Below, piece by piece: positions 1 through 7,184 of a stretch of DNA of 7,186 nt. The position numbers were made by a program, and so were the translations under genes. The stretch covers positions 1 to 7,186 of the forward strand of contig JAUHXN010000150.1 of assembly GCA_030426865.1 (NCBI GenBank), given 5' to 3'. The stretch comes from a bacterium (lineage in GTDB: Bacteria > Bacteroidota > Ignavibacteria > Kapaibacteriales > UBA2268). Position 1 is the first letter of the stretch. Every line of letters begins with the position of its first letter. The notes under the pieces are model-generated. The model was not told the DNA's origin and did not search any database. It worked only from the letters and a program-made list of their open reading frames with translations.

Positions 1-2
1 AT

Positions 3-383
3 CTTTATATAATAGGGACAATGAATACAGCTGATAAATCAATTGCACTTTTAGATATAGCTCTAAGAAGAAGATTTACTTTTGTTGGAATGTATCCTAA
101 TTCTACTTTTGTAAACACTAGTGTTAAAGATCAATTTGAATTGCTTAACAAAGAGATTGTTGCATCAAAAGGTCGCGATTTTCAAATAGGCCATTCATAC
201 TTTATGGGTAATGATTTTATTTTGAATGAAACAATGAATAATAAAGTAATTCCACTCTTAATGGAATACTTTATGAATGATGAAGAAACCGTAATTAAAA
301 TATTGCAGAGTTCGGGTTTTTCAATTAAAAAAGATTCTTGGCCATTGCAAATTCAAGATGAATCAGAAAATGAAAACAGTTAA
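3..383 (+). CDS. mcrB: McrB-type GTPase subunit of McrBC restriction system, C-terminal part (5' truncated by window edge)
   Basis: This is the C-terminal end of McrB, the AAA+ motor of a modification-dependent restriction system. McrB uses GTP to assemble and translocate on modified DNA with McrC. The frame is open to the left edge: codons before the ATG at 21 read LYIIGT and run into MNTADKS, so 21 is an internal methionine, not the start. IGTMNTADKS is the McrB signature and sensor-1 segment, and the ALRRRF a little downstream carries the conserved arginines at the subunit interface. Further on, the GHSYF segment belongs to the C-terminal lid of the family. E. coli McrB has MNTADRS; here Lys replaces that Arg, a conservative change. 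Walker A and B and the N-terminal DNA-reading domain lie outside the window, so the recognised modification cannot be judged. The 3' end overlaps mcrC, indicating translational coupling. Confidence 0.93.
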   Translation, partial: LYIIGTMNTADKSIALLDIALRRRFTFVGMYPNSTFVNTSVKDQFELLNKEIVASKGRDFQIGHSYFMGNDFILNETMNNKVIPLLMEYFMNDEETVIKILQSSGFSIKKDSWPLQIQDESENENS

Positions 384-1749
384 TCTATTTGAATACCAAA
401 ATAAAGTTAAAAATGAATTCAAAAGCCCTGAAAAGCTAGAAGCATTTCTAGATGATATATGGTCTAAAAGAGAAAAGAATTCATATTATGACTCGGAAGA
501 GTCGAAGGAAGAAAGTCAGAGATTTATTCAATTTCTTCATAACACCAAAGAGATAAAATCGAGCAAATATGTTGGTGTTATTCAGTTTGAAGGTACTACT
601 ATAAATCTACTCCCTAAGGTATTCTATGATAAGTTGAATGAGCCAAATGAAAGAAGACTAAATCAAATTCAGAGCCACATTATGTGGTGGCTCAGTTATT
701 GTAACAAATTTAATTTTCCGAGTTTTAAGAGCTCACTAAGTCAGCAGAAAAGTGACTTCTTTGAAGTATTAGTTTATCTTTTTGCAAAATACACAAGGGA
801 ATTACTAAACAATTGTCTATATAGTCAATATGAAGAGATAGATAGTGAATTACCTTATATAAAGGGTCGTTTAAACATACCCGTTTACATAACTGAGAAT
901 CTGAGCCGTGGTAGATGGCACAAACTGAATTGCACTTACGATTCTTTCAGTTTCGATAATGAGTTTAATCAGGTTATTAAATCGGTTACTAGTTTACTTT
1001 TTAATTTTACCAAAAACCAAGAAAACAAAAAATTACTTAGAGAGATATTATTCATTTTAGATGAAGTGTCTGATATAAGAGCAACCCCAGAGCAATGCGC
1101 TAATCTCAGATTTAATCAAATGTTCAGCGAATATCAAATAGTTAAGGATTATTGTTACTTGTTTTTATCTAATTCAATAACTTTTAATTACAAAGATGAT
1201 TTACGTCTATTTGCTTTTCTTTTGCCAATGGAAAAAGTCTTCGAAGATTTCGTATTTGGTTTTATAAATAAACACATCTCAGAATTAGGAATTAAAGCAC
1301 AAAACAGTTCAAAGAATTTAGTAACTGGTCCAGAAGGGAGACAAAAATTTCAATTAAAACCTGACTTATCTTTCAGAATTGATGGAAATCAATGGATTGC
1401 AGACACTAAATATAAGCTAGTTTACACAAATGAAAAGGACACAAAGAACGGAATTTCACAATCAGATTTATACCAGATGGTGTCCTATGCTATACGTTTC
1501 AAAGCTGAAAATTTAGTTCGTTTCTATCCAAATAACGTTGGGTCTGATATTCTGAATTCTGATACTTTAGAAATTGTGGATGAGTTTTCTGGTTCAAAGA
1601 TCAATATCTATCTTCATCAAATCCCTATATACGATGAAAATGTTTTGGAAAGGGATTTAGATATGAGTAAAGATTTATCTTTTATCTTTCATGATTTAGA
1701 AGGTAGATTAAAGGAAATATTAAGATTTGCGCTCAAACAATCAGATTAA
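358..1749 (+). CDS. mcrC: McrC, nuclease subunit of McrBC 5-methylcytosine-type restriction system
   Basis: McrC binds McrB rings, stimulates their GTPase and provides the DNA-cutting centre. The protein starts with a typical NLFEYQ segment. In the middle (about residues 167-210) it carries the family pattern of IKGRL, then SRGRW, then a tyrosine-aspartate stretch and DNEFNQVIK. The C-terminal PD-(D/E)XK site is intact: Pro335-Asp336, then Asp349-Thr-Lys351. The 13-residue spacing between the two aspartates matches my recollection of E. coli McrC. SQSDLYQMVSYA (about 367-378) follows as the usual helix after the active site. At 463 residues it is longer than E. coli McrC (about 350). The start could be 358 or the in-frame ATG at 370. 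Neither has a clear Shine-Dalgarno site, and either overlaps mcrB (by 26 or 14 bases), so coupled translation is likely. No clear terminator follows the gene. Confidence 0.93.
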   Translation: MNQKMKTVNLFEYQNKVKNEFKSPEKLEAFLDDIWSKREKNSYYDSEESKEESQRFIQFLHNTKEIKSSKYVGVIQFEGTTINLLPKVFYDKLNEPNERRLNQIQSHIMWWLSYCNKFNFPSFKSSLSQQKSDFFEVLVYLFAKYTRELLNNCLYSQYEEIDSELPYIKGRLNIPVYITENLSRGRWHKLNCTYDSFSFDNEFNQVIKSVTSLLFNFTKNQENKKLLREILFILDEVSDIRATPEQCANLRFNQMFSEYQIVKDYCYLFLSNSITFNYKDDLRLFAFLLPMEKVFEDFVFGFINKHISELGIKAQNSSKNLVTGPEGRQKFQLKPDLSFRIDGNQWIADTKYKLVYTNEKDTKNGISQSDLYQMVSYAIRFKAENLVRFYPNNVGSDILNSDTLEIVDEFSGSKINIYLHQIPIYDENVLERDLDMSKDLSFIFHDLEGRLKEILRFALKQSD

Positions 1750-1860
1750 CCCGTCCACTTCCAAAAGCTAAGTGAACTAAGAAAAACAAGTACGATGAAC
1801 CCACTATTATCCTTCCATTTACAAGCATTTATATTTTATTTTATGAAAAAATCTTAACAA

Positions 1861-1889
1861 ATAAAATCCGATGCTACCTTAATATCGTA
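1861..1889 (+). promoter_or_regulatory. Putative promoter element, copy 1 (upstream of propeller gene)
   Basis: This 29-base stretch starts with ATAAAATCC and ends with ATCGTA. It matches the stretch 5886-5914, upstream of the lipoprotein gene, at 22 of 29 positions with no gap. The two best-conserved blocks sit exactly 23 bases apart, start to start, in both copies. Two conserved hexamer-like blocks about 15 bases apart, with a CGT-containing downstream block, resemble an ECF-type sigma promoter; that reading is inference. It lies 86 bases before the ATG at 1976, so the predicted 5' untranslated leader would be around 80 bases. The rest of the 1750-1975 gap shows only weak structure. Confidence 0.4.
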
Positions 1890-1965
1890 AGTGTACTAAA
1901 TTCTGATTCGAATATAGAATCGAGTCATTTCAAAAATTAAAAACAATATTTATAATTAAATTATT

Positions 1966-1969
1966 GGAG
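1966..1969 (+). promoter_or_regulatory. Shine-Dalgarno site (GGAG) deciding the propeller gene start
   Basis: GGAG sits six bases before the ATG at 1976. It is the only good ribosome binding site near the 5' end of the propeller gene and precedes a clear signal peptide. This argues that 1976 is the true start even though the downstream reading frame differs. Confidence 0.7.
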
Positions 1970-1975
1970 TTAAAA

Positions 1976-2080
1976 ATGAAAAAGTTACTTACATTATTGC
2001 TGATAACGGCGTTAGCAAATCTTACTTTGGGAGCCATAGAGTTCAACAAAACAAAGCTAATACTTACAGCAAATTTTTAG
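1976..2080 (+). other. Out-of-frame signal peptide segment of the propeller gene
   Basis: The ATG at 1976, placed six bases after GGAG, opens a 34-codon frame. It has two lysines after Met, a hydrophobic core rich in Leu, and a plausible signal peptidase I site after Leu-Gly-Ala near residue 20. It closes at TAG 2078-2080. A secretion signal directly upstream of a T9SS cargo that otherwise lacks one is best explained as the detached 5' end of that gene, not as an independent small protein. Confidence 0.75.
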
Positions 2081-5000
2081 TCAAATCAGATAATAATATA
2101 TACCAACTGACGGACATTGGTTTGCTGAAATCAACTAATGAAGGTGAGACCTGGCTCAATTTGGATTCAGATTTGAACTTGAATGAGGTCACGGATTTCG
2201 AGGTTGGCTCCGAAGGGCAATTACTAATTATTTACAAAGACAAAGTCAGAGTATCCGAAAACGAAGGGTACACTTGGTTAGATATAACTAATGAGCTTAG
2301 CAGTTCAGTAGTGACTAATCTAGAAGTGATGGCTAGCGGTATGGTACTAGCAGCTACTGAAAACGGTGCATTCAGATGGGATGGCAACGCTAATTCTTGG
2401 GTTAAGATAAATCTGAATAGCCAATCGAGCAATGATGTTATCTTAGCTATTGACGAAGATAGTGAAGGTAATTTGCTGATCTCCGGTACTAGCTCTGGGA
2501 TAAGCATATCTAATGATGGTGGTCTTACTTTTAGTGCTCTTGATTTGGGTATAAGTGTTGGTGGTTCACTATCAACGATTACTGCTATTGAATTAGATAG
2601 TAAGGGAAATGTATGGTTAGGTGGTAGCGAAGGCGAGATAATGACTTTGAATAAAGCCACTCTCGAATTAGAAGAGGTACTTAGTTCAGATGTAATAGCA
2701 GATGCTATTGTCGATATTGAGTCTAATTCTTCTTTGGGAATCCTAGTTTCTACTAAAAATAAAGGAATATATAGTTCCGCAGATGGAACGAACTTCACTA
2801 AGATACAAGGGTCTGGTAATCTAGTTACTAATCTAGAAATTACGAACAATAATAAATTACTCGTATTGGATGAGAACGGTATATCATTAGGCGAAAATGC
2901 GAACTCTTTAGCTAAATTAAACTTGAACTACGATGATTCTTCTGTTATTTTATTCTCTTCAGAAGACAACGAAAAAATAGCAATCACTAGCAATGGTACA
3001 CTGAGAGGTAATGCCGAAGGTTACTTGCGCGTAGGTGAAATCAACGACGAAGAAATGGAGATCAACGATCTGAAAGTAATGGGCAATATTTCAATAGCTG
3101 CTACTAACAAAGGTGTGTACAAACTGACTAATTCGACTGGAGTTTGGACTCAGTTAGTTTCTGAGATTGAAACTGGTGTGGCGACTGAAATTGAAGTTTC
3201 CGCAGAAGGTAAGCTACTAGTAGGAACTGAAAATGGATTGTTGATATCAACTGATAACACATTCAGTAACTACGAGATAGTAGATTTTACAGGTTTGCTC
3301 GACACAGATAGAGTAGTAACATCAATAGATGTAGCTAGCAATGGTAGGATAAGCGTTACTAATGAAAATTATGTTTACACTAGTGATGATGAAGGTGAGA
3401 CATTTGATGCAATAGATTTGGGATTGTCACTGAGCTTGATAGGTAGTATTAAGTGGGATTCTCAAGGGAATGTTTACGTAGGGTCTAATTCGAACGGACT
3501 ACTAAAATCGAGTAACAATGGTCTGACTTTCACAAAATTATCAGGCGCATTAGATAATGAGAATATAATAAATATAGAAACACAAGGAAGTAGAATATTC
3601 GTACAAACAGACAATTCTGTTATGGTCAGCGAGAATGGTGGTGCCACTTTCGAAAATTTAACTGATGAATTTAATATATCTAGCGTTACTTCATTGAAGA
3701 TTGCTAGTAACAATAGAATAGAAATTCTTTCTGATAAAGGAATATTCACTTCGGAAGATGGTGGTGAGACTTTCACAAAAGAAGAACTAATGATAAGTAT
3801 AGGTACTATGACAGACGTTGCTTCTAATAGCAGTGGAGAGTTTATACTATCTACTATGAGCAATGGGTTGTTCAAATCAGATGATAATGGACAGACTTGG
3901 TATAACTTATCTACGGAGTTAGAGGCAATTACAATTACTTCTTTGGAAGTAGATGCTTCAGACGACAACAAATATTATATAGGAACTGACGATGGTCTAA
4001 TGGTTACTTACAATGGTGGTAACTCATTCCAACTATTTGACGATAATCAGCTATCAGGCGAAAAGATAATTTCACTAAAAACTACAGCTGACAATAATAT
4101 AATGGTGAATTTTTCAGAAGAATCTAAGTTAGGGATTATCAATAATAACGATGATCTGAATGTACTATACATAGAAGGTAACAACGAAGGTATAATAACT
4201 GCTAATGCTTTAGGCTCTTACATTTCTGTTTCGACTGGTAATGGACTATATGTGTCTGTGGATGCTGGTGCAAATTTTGAAAAAGTAGAAGGTGAAGGAA
4301 GTGGAACTGAAATAAGCGGAATATTAGATTTCGCAACTACTACCAATGGTTTAGTATTAGCTACAAAAAATAAAATATGGTTAAATGCTGATAGCGAAAC
4401 AACTGATGTAACTGGTAATCTAGGATTGAATAGTATTGTTAGAGTAGAATCAAACAGTGATGGCTCATTGATTGTATTAGGTGATTCGAAATTAAAGATT
4501 TCTAGTTCTAATAATCTATCATTATACTCAGATTTGAATGGTAATATTGGTTCATCTAATAGTGTGTTTAACTTTGATATTTCAAACGATGGTAGTTTAC
4601 TACTTTCAACTAAAAATGGACTATTCAGTGGTAGTATAGATAATGATAACAGAGAAGAAATTAAAGTTGACCTAACAGATATAAACTTTAGTGAAATAAC
4701 TATAATATCTGAAACTGAGTTATTAGCATCGAGCGAAGGTGGACTATTTATTAGTGAAGATTTGGGGAACAGTTTTAACAAAATTTTATTAGAAGGTAGA
4801 TTTATCTTAGATGCTGCCGTTAATAGCTCTAATGAGATATTCGTTGCGACTAGAGACAATGGGTTCCTGAAAATCAGTCAAACAGGTCAGATTTTAGCAG
4901 ATTTATCAGCTGAATTCAATGGTGAAGTTGTTAATAAGGTGGAGTCAGATGGTGAAGCTACAATCATAGCTAGTTCAGAAACATTGGTTAAGATAAGCAA

Positions 5001-5832
5001 AGATGCTGGTGCTACTTGGTCTAATATAGAAGGGAATATCAGTTCTATGTCAGAAGTAATTGCAGACGCAGAGGGTAACTTACTAATAGTAACTAATGAA
5101 GGAACAACATTTATGTTGAGTACAACAACAAGTGTAATTAGTGAAGTTAACTATCAAGGCAACGTGAATGATATAACTGGATTCGGAACTGATTTAGCAG
5201 GTAATATATTCATATCTTCTAGCACTTCTGGTGTTATGAGCTCTCAAAATAATGGATCAACTTTCGTAGAAACTAATAACGGACTTACAACGAATGCAAT
5301 AATAGATCTAACAAGTAGTGCATCAGGTAATGTGTATGCATTAACTTCGCAAGCGATATTCCAATTCGATAGTGAAACTAATGTATGGGCTAAAGTACTA
5401 GATGATACTCAAGGAAACTTCTCAAATGCAACAGATCTAAAAGCATTTATGGGCCCAGTTCTATCTTCAATTGCAGGAATTAACGACCCGAACAATGATG
5501 TACTAGTTATGTCAACTCAAAGAGGTATATTCTATACTGAAGCACTAAACCCAACAAGTGTTGGCGAATTAGCAGATAGAGTTATCAATATATATCCAAA
5601 CCCATCTAATAGTTTGAATAATCTGACTCTAACGATGGATGAGTCTGCTATAGCAAATCTAAACATTTATAATTCGAATGGTCAGATAGTAGCGTCTGTG
5701 AGTAATCTATCATTGAGTCCGGGTGTAAACAGAGTAGGATTTCATATTAATGATATAACAAATGGTACTTACTTTATTGAATTAAGATTAGATAAAGTCA
5801 CTTTAACTAAGCAATTGGTTATTGTAAAATAA
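1976..5832 (+). CDS. Giant secreted beta-propeller (Asp-box/BNR-like repeat) protein with T9SS type A sorting domain; frameshift after signal peptide
   Basis: A large, probably surface-attached or released protein. From ATG 1976 the first 34 codons encode a Sec signal peptide (MKK, then a Leu-rich core, to about LTLGA) but end at TAG 2078-2080. The long frame is one base out: open from 1960 to 5832, with no ATG before the propeller repeats begin. Reading across 2071-2080 with a -1 slip, or with one T added, gives a joined protein of about 1285 residues. The long frame can be divided into 28 repeats of about 41 residues. Many carry Asp-box motifs (S-x-D/N-x-G-x-T-W/F), for example at residues 4, 45, 130, 421, 463, 503, 544, 586, 959 and 1041, counted from the TTG at 2122. 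Residues about 1151-1236 (INIYPNP, then NGTYFIEL, then a basic end) are the sorting domain recognised by the type IX system, which removes it after export. Binding or enzymatic function is unknown: Asp-boxes are structural and do not prove sialidase activity. TTG 2122 as the real start is unlikely, because the protein would lack a signal peptide. Confidence 0.85.
2071..2080 (+). other. Frameshift position with slippery-like heptamer A AAT TTT followed by TAG
   Basis: In the signal-peptide frame the codons read GCA AAT TTT TAG. The seven bases 2071-2077 fit the X XXY YYZ pattern for -1 slippage, directly before the stop. After slipping, reading continues TTA GTC AAA into the propeller frame. 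One missing base in the T run (2074-2078) would give the same joined protein. I see no upstream Shine-Dalgarno-like stimulator and no strong hairpin just downstream, so a simple deletion or sequencing error is more likely than programmed frameshifting. An earlier shift, for example at the A run 2048-2051, is also possible. Confidence 0.55.
2122..5571 (+). repeat. Protein-level tandem repeat array: about 28 beta-propeller blades
   Basis: A repeating unit of about 41 residues (about 124 bases) runs through the gene up to the sorting domain; the first blade begins just upstream, near 2083. Each unit follows the pattern of a glycine or asparagine turn, a hydrophobic strand, T-x-x-G-hydrophobic, S-x-D-x-G-x-T-F/W, a variable loop, then a hydrophobic strand. 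Distances between recognisable Asp-boxes are 40-43 residues or close multiples (81-88, 166). The longest unbroken run of boxes is residues 421-636, counted from 2122. The repeats have diverged at DNA level; I saw no long identical copies. Confidence 0.75.
5574..5829 (+). other. T9SS type A (Por secretion) C-terminal sorting domain
   Basis: The last 86 or so residues show the family landmarks in order: INIYPNPSN at the start, a central strand with NIYNSNGQIV, LSPGVNRVGFHI, then NGTYFIELRL, and a short tail with Lys close to the end. Known members are exported across the outer membrane by the type IX machine and have this domain removed or exchanged for a lipopolysaccharide anchor. The domain is the main evidence for the host lineage. 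Confidence 0.92.
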
Positions 5833-5856
5833 CACACATTTATTTAAGTGCTACTG

Positions 5857-5885
5857 AGGCAACCCGAAGAGGGTTGCCTTTTTTT
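5857..5885 (+). terminator. Rho-independent terminator after propeller gene
   Basis: A perfect nine-base-pair stem (AGGCAACCC with GGGTTGCCT) encloses a five-base loop and runs into seven T residues (5879-5885). It begins 24 bases after the stop codon of the propeller gene. The next promoter-like element starts immediately after it, so the lipoprotein gene is a separate transcription unit. Confidence 0.93.
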
Positions 5886-5914
5886 ATAAAATCCAATATA
5901 ACTTTTAAATCGTA
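5886..5914 (+). promoter_or_regulatory. Putative promoter element, copy 2 (upstream of lipoprotein gene)
   Basis: This copy starts with ATAAAATCC and ends with ATCGTA, and aligns without gaps to 1861-1889 (22 of 29 identical). It abuts the terminator and lies 43 bases before the ATG at 5958, which suits a promoter with a leader of roughly 35-40 bases. That two independent genes carry the same element at a fixed internal spacing is the main support. Confidence 0.4.
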
Positions 5915-5957
5915 TATAGGATGTAATTAAATTTATTAACATAAAGGTCAAAAAAAA

Positions 5958-6659
5958 ATGATGAAGAAAATAATTCTATTATCAGCGCTAGTATTCTTAT
6001 TATCATGCCAAGACGATACAACATCTTCAAATGGGATGGCAGACGTAAAAGTTATTTCGTCTATGTCTAGTAAAAGCGTTTACTCTAATAGCAGCTCAGG
6101 GTTTCAATCACATGGAGTTGATTCTCTTATAGTAACGAATTTCCGTATCCTAATTTCTTCACTAAAATTGCATGGGTACAATGAAGAGTCTGAGAAATAT
6201 GAATCTTTTAAAACTGGACCTTATGTTCTAAAAGCAGATTCTACTGGCAATTTTTACTATCTATCTGAACATACTGTACCAACAGGTGATTATGATAAAA
6301 TAAAATTTGAGATTCATAAATTTCCTGAGTCTGAAAGAGTACAGTATATAGGCGATACTTTATTCGGCGAATTTGCAACCAACGATAAATATACAATTTT
6401 GATAGATGGATATTACTACGAAGATGGAGAGAAATTTTCATACGAATTCAAAAGTAATAAAACAGAGAATTTGACTTTGAAGTTTGATCCTATATTACAA
6501 TTGGACGATGACGAAGTAAACAATATAGATTTAGATATTTATCCAGAACTCTTGTTTGTTGAGGATGGAGCTATTATAAAACCAATAGAAGATAATTGGA
6601 AGGATATAGAAAAGAATATTCATAAATCTATAAAAGCATTAAAAAAACATTTTAAATAA
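5958..6659 (+). CDS. Outer-membrane-type lipoprotein, DUF4382-like
   Basis: A 233-residue predicted lipoprotein of unknown function. The N-terminus has two lysines, a hydrophobic core and the lipobox Leu-Leu-Ser-Cys, with Cys17 as the lipidated residue. Gln-Asp-Asp follows the cysteine and resembles the short acidic export signal that sends Bacteroidota lipoproteins to the cell surface; surface location is inferred. The body resembles DUF4382: a strand near 54-73 (SLIVTNFRILISSLKLHG), a GPYVL segment near 87, the turn VPTGDYDKIKFEIHKF at 107-122, and a later strand with EFKSNKTENLTLKF. The C-terminus (about 214-233) is a basic helix. A weak AAAGG site at 5943-5947 lies 10 bases before ATG 5958; the next codon is also ATG and could be used instead. 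It has its own promoter-like element and terminator, so it is probably monocistronic. The family assignment is from pattern memory and moderately sure. Confidence 0.8.
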   Translation: MMKKIILLSALVFLLSCQDDTTSSNGMADVKVISSMSSKSVYSNSSSGFQSHGVDSLIVTNFRILISSLKLHGYNEESEKYESFKTGPYVLKADSTGNFYYLSEHTVPTGDYDKIKFEIHKFPESERVQYIGDTLFGEFATNDKYTILIDGYYYEDGEKFSYEFKSNKTENLTLKFDPILQLDDDEVNNIDLDIYPELLFVEDGAIIKPIEDNWKDIEKNIHKSIKALKKHFK

Positions 6660-6674
6660 AAATACAGATATTAG

Positions 6675-6701
6675 AGGCAGCTTATATAGAGCTGCCTTTT
6701 T
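6675..6701 (+). terminator. Rho-independent terminator after lipoprotein gene
   Basis: A perfect eight-base-pair stem (AGGCAGCT with AGCTGCCT) has a seven-base TATATAG loop and ends in five T residues. It starts 16 bases after the lipoprotein stop and its last base touches the stop codon of the convergent minus-strand gene. On the minus strand no U-run directly follows the stem, so it serves mainly the plus strand. Confidence 0.88.
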
Positions 6702-7045
6702 CATTTCTTCTTTTTGCTAGATTTGGCTAGTGGGTTGTAGTCCAGACATAGTTGTAGCCAATAGTCCAAACCGTTTGCGGCATCTACATCTTCTAGGTTT
6801 ACTATTACGAATCCCTTCATTGGGCGACCAGTGAATTGCATTTCAGTGCAACCATTTTTAGCTATAGAATGGTCGTATATATCTGGGTTTATTCGCGCCA
6901 TAAGTTCTGGGCCCATGACACCTACGCACATTTTCTCATCTACCATAAAGCAAAGCCCACCCATCATTTTTATCTCTCTATTTTCTACTCCGTTGGTGAT
7001 GAAGTATAATCTGACTTTTTCTGCTAATAATTCGTCGTATGCCAT
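6701..7045 (-). CDS. TfoX/Sxy N-terminal-domain protein
   Basis: A 114-residue protein made of the TfoX N-terminal domain alone. Family landmarks are MAYDELLAEKVR at the start, KMMGGLCFMV (26-35), MCVGV (39-43), PELMARINP (46-54) and FTGRPMKGFV (71-80). The tail is lysine-rich. TfoX/Sxy of gammaproteobacteria switches on competence genes with CRP, but it also carries a C-terminal domain missing here. Stand-alone copies like this are common in many bacteria and their role is not established, so competence control should not be assumed. The ATG at 7045 has an AAGGA ribosome binding site seven bases upstream (7051-7055 on the plus strand), which supports the start. The gene follows 28 bases behind the stop of another minus-strand gene and is probably cotranscribed with it. 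It converges on the lipoprotein gene with only 41 bases between the two stops. Confidence 0.9.
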   Translation of the reverse strand: MAYDELLAEKVRLYFITNGVENREIKMMGGLCFMVDEKMCVGVMGPELMARINPDIYDHSIAKNGCTEMQFTGRPMKGFVIVNLEDVDAANGLDYWLQLCLDYNPLAKSSKKKK

Positions 7046-7073
7046 GTTGTTCCTTGTATAGTATATTTTAATT

Positions 7074-7184
7074 CTAAAATATGGTTTTTAATTCATCTGT
7101 TAATATCATAATCTCTTTCCATTTTTTAGAAGTTTTAAAATTTTCGATATCCCACTCTGTCGTATTCTGTATTTCAATAAACTT
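7074..7184 (-). CDS. Unidentified gene, C-terminal 36 residues (cut by right edge)
   Basis: On the minus strand one frame is open from the right edge to TAG at 7074-7076. It encodes 36 residues starting KFIEIQNTTEWDIENF and ending TDELKTIF. The amphipathic, charged composition looks like real coding sequence, and the short gap to the TfoX-domain gene fits an operon. The piece is too small for me to name a family. A ferredoxin-like fold of the antibiotic-monooxygenase type is a weak guess from the tryptophan, phenylalanine and terminal helix pattern. The other two frames on this strand are broken by stops. Confidence 0.5.
   Translation of the reverse strand, partial: KFIEIQNTTEWDIENFKTSKKWKEIMILTDELKTIF

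Noticed and set aside
1756..1774. Small hairpin (CACTT/AAGTG) after mcrC as a terminator
   Set aside because: It has only five pairs, a nine-base loop and no following T run, so it is too weak to call.
1795..1857. 20-codon frame (MNPLLSF...) between mcrC and the propeller gene
   Set aside because: It has no ribosome binding site and a length expected by chance in AT-rich DNA.
1905..1921. Inverted repeat GATTC...GAATC before the propeller gene as an operator
   Set aside because: The arms are only five bases and are not repeated before the lipoprotein gene; it could occur by chance.
2232..2849. Long open frame on the minus strand inside the propeller gene (also 3474-3971 and 4218-4859)
   Set aside because: They mirror the plus-strand repeat coding, are rich in Ser, Leu and Pro as expected from antisense reading, and show no start signal or recognisable domain.
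2122..5832. Sialidase or exo-alpha-sialidase annotation based on Asp-boxes
   Set aside because: Asp-boxes are structural turns found in many propellers. I found no sialidase arginine triad or other catalytic set, and the blade count does not suggest a single six-bladed enzyme.
6241..6441. Minus-strand open frame within the lipoprotein gene
   Set aside because: It is short, antisense to a well-supported gene, and has no family resemblance.
6831..7061. Plus-strand open frame over the TfoX-domain gene
   Set aside because: It is antisense to a clearly conserved protein and resembles no family I know.
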